This document shows positions 34,570-42,545 of a DNA stretch of 64,000 nucleotides, piece after piece (position 1 is the first letter of the stretch; each line of letters begins with the position of its first letter). Location of the stretch: NCBI RefSeq assembly GCF_019599545.1, contig NZ_JAIEZV010000004.1, positions 124,001 to 188,000 of the forward strand. The letters run 5' to 3'. Below the pieces are notes generated by a model. The model did not search any database, had not been told where the DNA came from, and was given only the letters and a program-made list of their open reading frames with translations. Source of the DNA: Halobacillus sp. Nhm2S1. GTDB lineage: Bacteria > Bacillota > Bacilli > Bacillales > Halobacillaceae. Both the position numbers and the translations under genes were made by a program.

Positions 34570-35283
34570 TTGAATATAAGCATTCATCCTCTTGGAGATC
34601 AGGCTCTCCTTATTGATTTTGGAGAATCTATCAATGAGAAAACTAATCAACAGGTACGTCAAGCTGCCGCACAACTAGATGAACAAAAACCCGGCTGGAT
34701 GATCGAATACATTCCAGCTTTTTCAACTCTAACCATTCTATATAACCCCTACTACATAGCTAAACAGATAGGTTCACAAGATCTCCTTCCCTATGAATGG
34801 GCCCGAACAGAAGTGTTAGCATTGTTATCCCAATCCTCCACCTACCACTCTGAGGAGAGAACTATAGAAATACCTGTATGCTACGGAGGGGAATGGGGAC
34901 CTGATCTCTCCTTCGTAGCTTCACACAATAGCATGAGCGAAGAAGAAGTCATAGACACCCACATGAATGGGGATTACCTTGTCTATATGATTGGATTTGC
35001 ACCCGGCTTTCCTTATATCGGAGGAATGAATAAAAAAATTGCCGCTCCCCGGCGTGACGATCCAAGGCTTTCGATTCCTTCAGGCACTGTCGGGATTGCC
35101 GGAGAGCAAACGGGAGTATATCCTATTGAAACTCCAGGAGGGTGGCAATTGATCGGCCGAACTCCACTCAAACTTTTCGAACCGGACCGAGACCGCCCTT
35201 CTCTACTTCAAGCAGGAGACCGCATTCGTTTCACTAGCATTAATGAAGCAGAATATAAACAACTAAAGGAGGGGGAACAATGA
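34570..35283 (+). CDS. pxpB: 5-oxoprolinase subunit B (KipI)
   Basis: A 237-residue KipI-family protein with YMIGFAPGFPYIGGM, SIPSGTVGIAG and TPGGWQLIGRTP, the family hallmarks. With PxpC and PxpA it forms the ATP-dependent bacterial 5-oxoprolinase; in B. subtilis KipI is also known as an inhibitor of the sporulation kinase KinA. TTG at 34570 follows TAGGAGGT. The stop overlaps the next start by 4 bp (ATGA). Confidence 0.93.
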   Translation: MNISIHPLGDQALLIDFGESINEKTNQQVRQAAAQLDEQKPGWMIEYIPAFSTLTILYNPYYIAKQIGSQDLLPYEWARTEVLALLSQSSTYHSEERTIEIPVCYGGEWGPDLSFVASHNSMSEEEVIDTHMNGDYLVYMIGFAPGFPYIGGMNKKIAAPRRDDPRLSIPSGTVGIAGEQTGVYPIETPGGWQLIGRTPLKLFEPDRDRPSLLQAGDRIRFTSINEAEYKQLKEGEQ

Positions 35284-36281
35284 TTTCTGTACTGAAATCG
35301 GGATTGATGACCACTATTCAGGATATAGGACGATACGGTTATCAAAAAGATGGAGTCATTGTAAGTGGAGCCATGGATCAACAGGCCCACCGAATCGCAA
35401 ACCTCCTCGTCGGAAATCCTGCCGATGCGGCGACAATGGAAATGACACTTATGGGGCCTGTCCTTGAATTTCAAGAAGATGCCTTCATCGCTATCTGCGG
35501 AGGAAACCTCACGCCAATGATTGACGGTGAGAGTGTCGCCATGTGGAAACCATTGTACATAAAAAAAGGAAGCGAACTTCGTTTTGGACAACCCAAACAA
35601 GGGTTCAGATGCTACCTTTCCATTGCCGGAGGGTTTCAGGTACGGAAAGTCATGGGAAGTTCGTCCACCTATCTGCGAGCAAACATGGGTGGCTTTGAAG
35701 GACGCACTTTAGAAAAAGGAGACCAGCTTCGTTTTGGTCACTCTGATTTCCATCTTCCTTACTCAACAGAACAACTTAAACCTGCGGATAAGACTATATC
35801 CTTTAAAGAAACTTCCTGGTTCGTCGGCCCGGAGTTCACTAATTATACAAGGGACGACCAGCCGATCCGAGTTATGGCCGGCCGTGAATTTGAGTTATTC
35901 ACAGAAAAGAGTAAAGAACAATTTTTCAACGATCCTTTTCAAATTGATTCGAAATCAGACCGAATGGGTTACCGTTTAAACGGCGGAACCTTAAAACTTG
36001 AAAATAAGAAAGATATCGTTTCAGAAGCAGTCACGTTCGGAACCATTCAAGTACCTCCAGATGGGAATCCGATTTTACTTGTAGCAGATCACCAAACCAC
36101 TGGTGGTTACCCCAAAATCGGACAAGTGGCTTCAATTGACCTACCAAGAGTCGCACAAATGCGGCCCGGAGAAAGTATCAGATTTACACCTATTTCTCAC
36201 CAAGAAGCTCAACGCCTGCTCTTAGAAAAAGAAAAAAACTTAAAACAACTGCAGAGAGGGATTGAAACGAAACGACTATAA
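35280..36281 (+). CDS. pxpC: 5-oxoprolinase subunit C (KipA)
   Basis: A 333-residue KipA/biotin-dependent carboxyltransferase-like protein. Typical elements are TTIQDIGRYGYQKDGVIVSG near the start, AMDQQAHRIANLLVGN, YLSIAGGFQV and the late DHQTTGGYPKIGQV. It pairs with PxpB in the ATP-dependent hydrolysis of 5-oxoproline to glutamate. It is translationally coupled to kipI (ATGA overlap) and 12 bp before pxpA. Confidence 0.93.
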   Translation: MISVLKSGLMTTIQDIGRYGYQKDGVIVSGAMDQQAHRIANLLVGNPADAATMEMTLMGPVLEFQEDAFIAICGGNLTPMIDGESVAMWKPLYIKKGSELRFGQPKQGFRCYLSIAGGFQVRKVMGSSSTYLRANMGGFEGRTLEKGDQLRFGHSDFHLPYSTEQLKPADKTISFKETSWFVGPEFTNYTRDDQPIRVMAGREFELFTEKSKEQFFNDPFQIDSKSDRMGYRLNGGTLKLENKKDIVSEAVTFGTIQVPPDGNPILLVADHQTTGGYPKIGQVASIDLPRVAQMRPGESIRFTPISHQEAQRLLLEKEKNLKQLQRGIETKRL

Positions 36282-36293
36282 GGAGGAGAATCT

Positions 36294-37067
36294 ATGCATA
36301 TCGTCGACTTGAATTGTGATATGGGAGAAAGTTTCGGCCGCTATACCATCGGCCGCGACGAGGAAATAATGAAATACGTAACCTCCGCGAATATCGCATG
36401 CGGCTACCACGCCGGAGATCCATCTATCATGAAAAAAACGGTCCAAATGGCGTTGGAACATAACGTCGGGATCGGCGCCCATCCAGGTCTTCCAGATCTA
36501 GCGGGTTTCGGCCGACGTCCGATGGATATTTCCGAAGAGGAAGCTTATGATATGGTGGTCTATCAAATCGGAGCTCTGAAAGGATTCGTGGATACTGAAG
36601 GGGGACGTCTGCAACACGTTAAGCCTCATGGAGCTCTCTTTAACATGGCTGCGAAAGACCAATCCTTGGCGCAAGCCATCGCCAAAGCTATTTACGATGT
36701 GGACTCTGAACTAGTTCTCTTTGGACTGGCAGGAAGTGAACTAGTGAAAGCCGGGCGTGAACAGGGGCTTAAGACAGCAAGCGAAGTATTCTCAGACCGA
36801 ACTTATCAACAGGATGGATCACTTACTTCACGAAGAGAACCAAACGCACTCATCACCGATCACGAGCAGGCCGTGGAACAAGTCATTCGCATGATTAAAG
36901 AAAACAAGGTCCGTACCGTACAAGACACGGATATTGATATTGATGTTCATACGATTTGTATTCATGGTGACGGAGCAAGCGCGATCGATTTCGCCAACTA
37001 TATTACAAAAGCCCTGAGAGAATCAGAAATCACACTTCAATCCATCAGTAAATTTATCACAAAATAA
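36294..37067 (+). CDS. pxpA: 5-oxoprolinase subunit A (LamB/YcsF family)
   Basis: A 257-residue LamB/YcsF protein: [20 protein letters not shown] at the start, [33 protein letters not shown] and [11 protein letters not shown]. It is the third subunit of 5-oxoprolinase. AAGGAGGAG lies 7 nt before the ATG. The order kipI-kipA-pxpA differs from B. subtilis, where ycsF precedes kipI, and no kipR regulator is present here. Confidence 0.93.
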   Translation: MHIVDLNCDMGESFGRYTIGRDEEIMKYVTSANIACGYHAGDPSIMKKTVQMALEHNVGIGAHPGLPDLAGFGRRPMDISEEEAYDMVVYQIGALKGFVDTEGGRLQHVKPHGALFNMAAKDQSLAQAIAKAIYDVDSELVLFGLAGSELVKAGREQGLKTASEVFSDRTYQQDGSLTSRREPNALITDHEQAVEQVIRMIKENKVRTVQDTDIDIDVHTICIHGDGASAIDFANYITKALRESEITLQSISKFITK

Positions 37068-37118
37068 GTAAATATGAGAATTCATACATTACAATCAACA
37101 TAACAAAGGAGCTACTCC

Positions 37119-38309
37119 ATGAAAGAACAATCGACAAGAAGTCTCCTGTTAGGAGCCGCTTTCCTGATGGCGACGTCCGCGATCGGTCCCGGCTTCCTAA
37201 CACAAACGACTCACTTCACTCAACAACTTGCAGCAAGTTTCGGATTCGTCATCTTAATCTCCATTATTATAGACATTGGGGCCCAATTGAACATATGGCG
37301 AATCATTGCCGTATCTGAAAAACCAGCTCAAGATATCGCTAACAGCCTCCTCCCCGGCCTTGGAGTATTTTTATCTGTGCTCATTGTTGCCGGTGGATTA
37401 GCCTTTAATATTGGAAATATCGCAGGCGCTGGCCTAGGTACCAATGTACTTTTCGGAATTTCACCTGAAATGGGAGCATTATTCAGTGGTATTGTAGCCA
37501 TCGCCGTCTTTCTCGTGCGGGAAGCTGGTAAAGTCATGGACCGCTTCGCACAAATTGCTGGTTTCGTTATGATTGCCTTGACGATTTTCGTTATGTTCTC
37601 TGCCCAACCGCCTGTCGGGGAAGCCGTCACGAAAACATTCGTCCCTGATACGATTGATTTTCTGGCTATTATCACACTCGTCGGGGGAACCGTTGGAGGC
37701 TATATTACCTTCGCCGGCGGCCACCGTCTTCTAGACGCAGGTATAAAAGGAAAAGAAGCACTCCCGCAAGTCACAAAAAGTTCCGTGTCTGCGATTGGAA
37801 TTGCCTCTGTTATGAGAATCTTCCTTTTCCTTGCTTCCCTGGGTGTTGTAGCCTCAGGTTTCACCCTGAACCCTGAAAACCCACCAGCCTCTGTTTTCCA
37901 GGCAGCCGCTGGAAATGTCGGCTACAAAATCTTCGGTGTCATCATGTGGGCAGCGGCCGTAACTTCTGTCGTCGGAGCGGCTTATACATCTGTCTCATTC
38001 ATCCGTACATTCAATAAAACAATCAACAAGCACCATAAATGGTTTATTGTCGCGTTTATTGTCATTTCCACCACCGTATTCGTTTCTGTCGGTGAGCCTG
38101 TCAAAGTGTTGATTCTTGTCGGGTCATTAAACGGCTTGATTCTACCTATTGCGCTGGGTGTCATGCTGGTTGCTGCATATAAACAGAAAATCGTCGGGGA
38201 CTACAAACACCCGCTATGGTTGACCATCTTCGGAATCCTCATCGTCATTGCCATGTCCTACATGGGCGGCATGTCACTAATCCAGGGCATTCCAAAACTA
38301 TTCGGTTAA
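37119..38309 (+). CDS. ycsG: NRAMP-like transporter YcsG
   Basis: A 396-residue membrane protein with about eleven helices. The first helix carries SAIGPGFLTQTTHFTQQL, equivalent to the DPGN region of NRAMP metal transporters but without the metal-binding DPGN, so a non-metal substrate such as 5-oxoproline is plausible from the operon context. AAAGGAG precedes the ATG. It is the last gene of the pxp operon, as ycsG accompanies ycsF in B. subtilis. Confidence 0.85.
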   Translation: MKEQSTRSLLLGAAFLMATSAIGPGFLTQTTHFTQQLAASFGFVILISIIIDIGAQLNIWRIIAVSEKPAQDIANSLLPGLGVFLSVLIVAGGLAFNIGNIAGAGLGTNVLFGISPEMGALFSGIVAIAVFLVREAGKVMDRFAQIAGFVMIALTIFVMFSAQPPVGEAVTKTFVPDTIDFLAIITLVGGTVGGYITFAGGHRLLDAGIKGKEALPQVTKSSVSAIGIASVMRIFLFLASLGVVASGFTLNPENPPASVFQAAAGNVGYKIFGVIMWAAAVTSVVGAAYTSVSFIRTFNKTINKHHKWFIVAFIVISTTVFVSVGEPVKVLILVGSLNGLILPIALGVMLVAAYKQKIVGDYKHPLWLTIFGILIVIAMSYMGGMSLIQGIPKLFG

Positions 38310-38313
38310 CCCC

Positions 38314-38343
38314 AAAGAGCTCAGGCAACCTGAGCTCTTTTTT
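38314..38343 (+). terminator. Terminator of the pxp operon
   Basis: AAAGAGCTCAGG and CCTGAGCTCTTT form a 12-bp stem with a three-base loop, followed by T's. Confidence 0.92.
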
Positions 38344-38367
38344 CTTGCACTAAAACTCCCAATTGTG

Positions 38368-38466
38368 GAAGACTCAATTTCGAGATGTTTTCAGGGTTCG
38401 TTACCCAGGTTGAGCGTTAGTGGTGGCTGGGAAGCTACTCAATAACAGTCTCGAAACTGAGTCTTC
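38368..38466. repeat. 99-bp palindromic repeat, complete copy
   Basis: Ends GAAGACTCAATTTCGAGA (38368) and TCTCGAAACTGAGTCTTC (38449-38466) are inverted repeats with one mismatch. The interior (CAGGGTTCGTTACCCAGG, GTGGTGGCTGGGAAGCTACT) matches the copy at 62121. It is the shortest intact member in the window. Confidence 0.8.
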
Positions 38467-38580
38467 AAGAAACTTGCAATATACTTTAATAAGGAAGTGG
38501 TTATAGTAGCACCTTTTTGTTCGAGTTTTTAGTGAAAGAGGATTACACTAGAAGAAACTTATACATAAGGAGTGGTTTGT

Positions 38581-39243
38581 TTGAGTAATCTGGAGACTTG
38601 GAAGCAAGTGGATCAGTACTTTATCGATCAACTGATTCCCGCAGATCCTGTTATGGAGAATGTACTAGAATCAAACGAAGAAGCAGAACTCCCTTCCATC
38701 GACGTGTCTGCCATTCAGGGAAAGATGCTTCATCTTTTTGTGAAAATGAAAGCCGCAAAAAATGTATTGGAGATTGGCACTCTCGGTGGATACAGCACCA
38801 TTTGGATGGCGAAATCCCTGCCTGAAGATGGTCACGTCACTACACTAGAATTCAACCCGAAGCATGCGGAAGTAGCCTCCAGGAATATGGAAATGGCAGG
38901 AGTGAAGGATAAGATCGAAGTGATTGTCGGTCCCGCTCTCAAATCTTTGCCTACTTTAGAAGGACGGGAACCCTTCGATTTTATTTTTATTGATGCAGAT
39001 AAGAATAATAATCCCCACTATATCAAAGAAGTTCTAAAGTTATCCAAGCCTGGTACAACGATTTTAGTAGATAATGTTGTACGGGATGGAGAACTGCTCG
39101 ACTCAGAAAGCAAGGATAAGAGTATTTTGGGCATACGAGAGATGTTTGACTTATTAAACAACCACCCCCACCTTGATTCCACAGCTTTTCAAACAGTGGG
39201 AAGCAAAGGATATGACGGCTTCGTCCTGGCCGTCGTAACATAA
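38581..39243 (+). CDS. O-methyltransferase, family 3 (SAM-dependent)
   Basis: A 220-residue class I methyltransferase of the catechol/caffeoyl-CoA OMT-like group. SAM-binding motif VLEIGTLGGYSTIWMA, acidic VTTLEFNPKHAEVA, and metal-site region FDFIFIDADKNNNP with later LVDNVVRDG. The acceptor is unknown. TTG at 38581 is preferred because AAGGAG lies 8 nt upstream; a GTG three codons earlier overlaps it. Probably monocistronic. Confidence 0.87.
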   Translation: MSNLETWKQVDQYFIDQLIPADPVMENVLESNEEAELPSIDVSAIQGKMLHLFVKMKAAKNVLEIGTLGGYSTIWMAKSLPEDGHVTTLEFNPKHAEVASRNMEMAGVKDKIEVIVGPALKSLPTLEGREPFDFIFIDADKNNNPHYIKEVLKLSKPGTTILVDNVVRDGELLDSESKDKSILGIREMFDLLNNHPHLDSTAFQTVGSKGYDGFVLAVVT

Positions 39244-39281
39244 AAAACAAAGCGAAGTGCACCTTCCATATGAAGGTGCGC

Positions 39282-40097
39282 TTAGTTGAATTTAATCCAC
39301 ACCGCTGTTCTGTCATCGATATGGAGAGAATGTTTATTCAGGTGTTCCGTTAATTCATGAACATAACCTTCCAACCCGACTTCTCGAATTCTTTGATAAG
39401 TTTCTTCAAGGGTAAGTTCAGGATGAAATAAACCATCTGAAATAAGTAAGAGGCTCCGAACTCCTTTTCCATTGATTACTCCTTGATCAAGGTAGTCCAT
39501 CACTTCAGGCATTCCATTGGCAACCGTATAGCCACCTTCCACATTCGCAAGCCGCCGGTTGTAGCGAAGCTTATTCATACGTATATCATAATAACTTTCA
39601 GGGGGGATCTTTTCCCCATCCTTTCTTCCTTCGACACGTTTTTTCTTGGCTCTTTCGCTGATCCCTTTGACAGAGTCAATTGTGACAACCATAAATTTTC
39701 CATTCTCATCCTCTACAAGAATCATAGAGTCCCCTAGCTGCACATAATGAATCTGGTCATCCATAACTTTAACAACAGCTACGCATGTGGACCAGCGTTC
39801 TTCTCCGAGTTCTGTCTGAACAGCGTACCTTTCCATCTCATCCTTTAAATGTAGATTGGCTTCTTCTACGGCTTTCACTAACTCTTCTCCACCCTTTAAC
39901 CGCTCCATTTTGGTTTTGAAAATTTGTGCGGCAAGATATGCTCCATTATGACCTGCTTCATCCTTAAAACAGACGAGCGGAGTAGCTCCATCTAAAACGC
40001 CATAAATACCAGCTTGTTCATTTAGAACAAAAGCGTCCTCGCATTCCTTTTTTAGCGGGCTCTTTTTTTGGATATGTTCCACGGATGTGACGTTCAA
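39282..40097 (-). CDS. PP2C-type serine/threonine phosphatase-like protein
   Basis: A 271-residue PP2C-fold protein. Metal-binding aspartates are visible in KECEDAFVL, YGVLDGATP, SLLLISDGLF and IDDRTAVW, and YVQLGDSMILV is the central strand motif. The TTG start at 40097 overlaps the stop of the GNAT gene as TTGA, with AAAGGGGA 7 nt upstream, which indicates translational coupling. Its substrate could be a phosphoprotein linked with the acetyltransferase, but nothing proves it. Confidence 0.75.
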   Translation of the reverse strand: MNVTSVEHIQKKSPLKKECEDAFVLNEQAGIYGVLDGATPLVCFKDEAGHNGAYLAAQIFKTKMERLKGGEELVKAVEEANLHLKDEMERYAVQTELGEERWSTCVAVVKVMDDQIHYVQLGDSMILVEDENGKFMVVTIDSVKGISERAKKKRVEGRKDGEKIPPESYYDIRMNKLRYNRRLANVEGGYTVANGMPEVMDYLDQGVINGKGVRSLLLISDGLFHPELTLEETYQRIREVGLEGYVHELTEHLNKHSLHIDDRTAVWIKFN

Positions 40098-40651
40098 GTG
40101 ATTTCCCCTTTCATCAGCCACTCTTCTTTTAACATTCCGTAAACCACATGGTCCGTATATTCATCATAAAGCCGGGCTGCCTGACGGATGACACCTTCCT
40201 GCTTAAAACCTAATCGCTCCGGCACTCCACGACTCTTTGTATTCTGAGAAGCCGCCCGAATTTCAATTCGGTTCATACCTAGTGTCTTAAACGCATAGTC
40301 GAACAGAACGCGACAGGAACGTGTAAGCAGCCCCTTCCCTTTGTAATCAGCTCCCATCCAGTAACCGATGCTTGTGACTTTATTTTTCTCATCAATTTCA
40401 TGAAAATCAACGACACCTGCAATGTTTCCTTGATATAGAATACAAACGGTCAGTCCGTTGTTTTCTGCATAACGGCGTAAACACATCTTTATGTAGTTTC
40501 TTGTATCTTCCACTTCTTTTGTAAAGTGGATCCATGGCAACCATGTTTTTATGTGATCCCTGGAACGATCCGATAGTCGGAATAGCTCTTCCGCATCACG
40601 GTGGTCAATCATCTTCAGTGATAATTCTTCATCGATTTTTTGTTCAAACAT
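40094..40651 (-). CDS. GNAT acetyltransferase, RimJ/RimL-like
   Basis: A 185-residue GNAT protein resembling B. subtilis YdaF (ribosomal-protein-serine acetyltransferase-like). The acetyl-CoA loop is GADYKGKGLLTRSCRVLFDY and the late region has RIEIRAASQNTKSRGVPERLG, quoted in part. The start at 40651 follows AAAGGGGGAG by 8 nt. It is translationally coupled to the PP2C gene. Confidence 0.82.
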   Translation of the reverse strand: MFEQKIDEELSLKMIDHRDAEELFRLSDRSRDHIKTWLPWIHFTKEVEDTRNYIKMCLRRYAENNGLTVCILYQGNIAGVVDFHEIDEKNKVTSIGYWMGADYKGKGLLTRSCRVLFDYAFKTLGMNRIEIRAASQNTKSRGVPERLGFKQEGVIRQAARLYDEYTDHVVYGMLKEEWLMKGEIT

Positions 40652-40715
40652 TAGTCTTCTCCCCCTTTTCATCTGTGGTCATTTGTATTCGACAGAATCC
40701 TCTCTTCTTCCTGCA

Positions 40716-40751
40716 AAAAAAGTACGGCAGAACAAGTCTGCCGTACTTTTT
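40716..40751. terminator. Terminator of the acyl-CoA operon
   Basis: AAAAAGTACGGCAGA and TCTGCCGTACTTTTT form a 15-bp stem, five-base loop, directly after the quinone oxidoreductase gene. Confidence 0.92.
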
Positions 40752-40756
40752 ATATG

Positions 40757-41731
40757 TTATGGCTTCAAGACCAGCTTTCCTTTTGTTTTTCTGGCCTGCA
40801 TGACCTCATGAACATGAGCCGCTTCCTCTAAATCAAACACACCACCGACAGTCAACTTCAATTCACCAGTCTTCACCATTTTCAATAAATGGTTCAAACT
40901 CTTTTCAAACAGGACAGGCTTCTTCATAATCTGTGGCAAAAAGAATCCAATGACCGATAGATTTCGATTCATAAGACCAGAAGGATACATTTGGGGCGGC
41001 TCTCCACTGGCAACCCCATAAACTACGACTCTTCCAAATGCTCTCATGCATTTGACGGTCTCGTGAAAAATATCGCCTCCAGCCATTTCCAGAGCCACAT
41101 CGACTCCTCTGCCATCCGTGGCCTCCATTACTTCTTCACGCCACATCGGATTCGTGTAGTTGATGGCATAGTCTGCACCTAAATCACGAGCTAAGTTCAG
41201 CTTTTCATCTGTGCTGGCCGTCGCGATAACCTTTCCTGCTCCGAAATGTTTGGCTAGTTGGACAGCAAGGGAACCAACGCCTCCGGCCGCTGCATGAACA
41301 AGAACGGTTTCTCCTTTTTCCAGCCTCCCCATCGTTGTGAGAATATGATAGGCGGTTAACCCCTGTAAGGGTAAAGCCACAGCGATTTCATCTGTGACTT
41401 CATTTGGGATGGGGATCAAAGTACTCTCATTCGCCTTCACATATTCTGCATAGCCCCCTGAGCCAATGAGCGTCACGACACGATCTCCCTTAGCGACACG
41501 GCTCACCCCTTCGCCTACCTCTTCAACGACCCCGGCAACTTCTGCTCCAGGGATAAAGGGAAGTGGTGTGGGTACTACATAAGCCCCCTCACGCCTTGCT
41601 GTGTCCGCATAGTTCACTCCGATGGCATGAACTTTGAGAAGAACTTCTCCTTGTTCAAGCTCTGGTCGGTCGACATCCACCTTCTCCAATACAGAAGGCG
41701 CGCCATATTCTTTAAACTGAATCGCTTTCAT
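40757..41731 (-). CDS. NADPH:quinone oxidoreductase-like enzyme
   Basis: A 324-residue zinc-free MDR protein of the QOR group. Cofactor motif HAAAGGVGSLAVQLAKHFGA, substrate region IGVNYADTARREG, and C-terminal HVHEVMQARKTKGKLVLKP. It could reduce an enoyl intermediate or quinone. It is the last gene of the acyl-CoA operon, 12 bp after the enoyl-CoA hydratase gene, so a role in reduction of unsaturated intermediates is a reasonable inference. Confidence 0.85.
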   Translation of the reverse strand: MKAIQFKEYGAPSVLEKVDVDRPELEQGEVLLKVHAIGVNYADTARREGAYVVPTPLPFIPGAEVAGVVEEVGEGVSRVAKGDRVVTLIGSGGYAEYVKANESTLIPIPNEVTDEIAVALPLQGLTAYHILTTMGRLEKGETVLVHAAAGGVGSLAVQLAKHFGAGKVIATASTDEKLNLARDLGADYAINYTNPMWREEVMEATDGRGVDVALEMAGGDIFHETVKCMRAFGRVVVYGVASGEPPQMYPSGLMNRNLSVIGFFLPQIMKKPVLFEKSLNHLLKMVKTGELKLTVGGVFDLEEAAHVHEVMQARKTKGKLVLKP

Positions 41732-41743
41732 TTTTTCCCCTCC

Positions 41744-42529
41744 TTATTTCCCAACAAAGTTAGGTTTGCGCTTTTCCTTGAAGGCCTGCACACCTTCTTT
41801 ATGGTCTTGGGTGGTGACCATCATCGTTTGTGTTATTCTTTCCTGCTCAAGAATCGTAGCTAAATCGGAGCGATCGGCCTGATCGACGATCTTTTTCATC
41901 ATCCCCATCGCTCTGCCCGGACCTTTGGAAAGAGCAAGGGCATAATTCATAGCCTCTTCTTCTAAATCAGCTAGTGGAATGACACGATTGACTAATCCCC
42001 ATTCAGCAGCTGTCTCAACAGGAATAGGTTCTGCGCGGAACAGAAGTTCTTTCGTACGGTACGGGCCTAACAATCGTGATAAAAAGTAATGACCGCCTCC
42101 GTCCGAAACAAGTCCGACCTGTGCAAAGCTAAGCACAAATTTGCTTTCTTCCCCTGCCAGGATCTGATCACAGGCAAGCGCAAGGTTGAAACCAGCCCCT
42201 GCTGCGTATCCATGCACCACTGCCACGACTGGTTTGGCTAAATCTTTGATTTTCAAAATCAATTGGTTGAGTTCTCCCACATGGTCATACAGATGCTGCG
42301 CATCAGCTGTCCCCATGGATTTCACATCTCCACCCGCTGAAAAAGATCGGCCGGCCCCTGAAAGCACCACAACTTTCACATCATCATTACGTTCGGCTTC
42401 AGCCAGGGCCTCTTGAAGACCTATGATCATTTGATCAGAAAAAGCATTCAATGAATCCGGCCTGTTCAGTACACAGGATAATACAGGACCTTTAATATCG
42501 ACAGTTAAGTGATCGTTACCTAATTTCAT
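41744..42529 (-). CDS. Enoyl-CoA hydratase/isomerase
   Basis: A 261-residue crotonase-family enzyme. The oxyanion-hole segments are SGAGRSFSAGGDVKSM and GYAAGAGFNLALACD; the catalytic-loop region has FAQVGLVSDGGGHYFLSRLL. Only one of the two classical catalytic glutamates is obvious, so isomerase activity is possible. ATG at 42529 follows AAAGGAG by 9 nt. It is 17 bp after fadE. Confidence 0.85.
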   Translation of the reverse strand: MKLGNDHLTVDIKGPVLSCVLNRPDSLNAFSDQMIIGLQEALAEAERNDDVKVVVLSGAGRSFSAGGDVKSMGTADAQHLYDHVGELNQLILKIKDLAKPVVAVVHGYAAGAGFNLALACDQILAGEESKFVLSFAQVGLVSDGGGHYFLSRLLGPYRTKELLFRAEPIPVETAAEWGLVNRVIPLADLEEEAMNYALALSKGPGRAMGMMKKIVDQADRSDLATILEQERITQTMMVTTQDHKEGVQAFKEKRKPNFVGK

Positions 42530-42545
42530 ATTCGTCATCTCCTTT

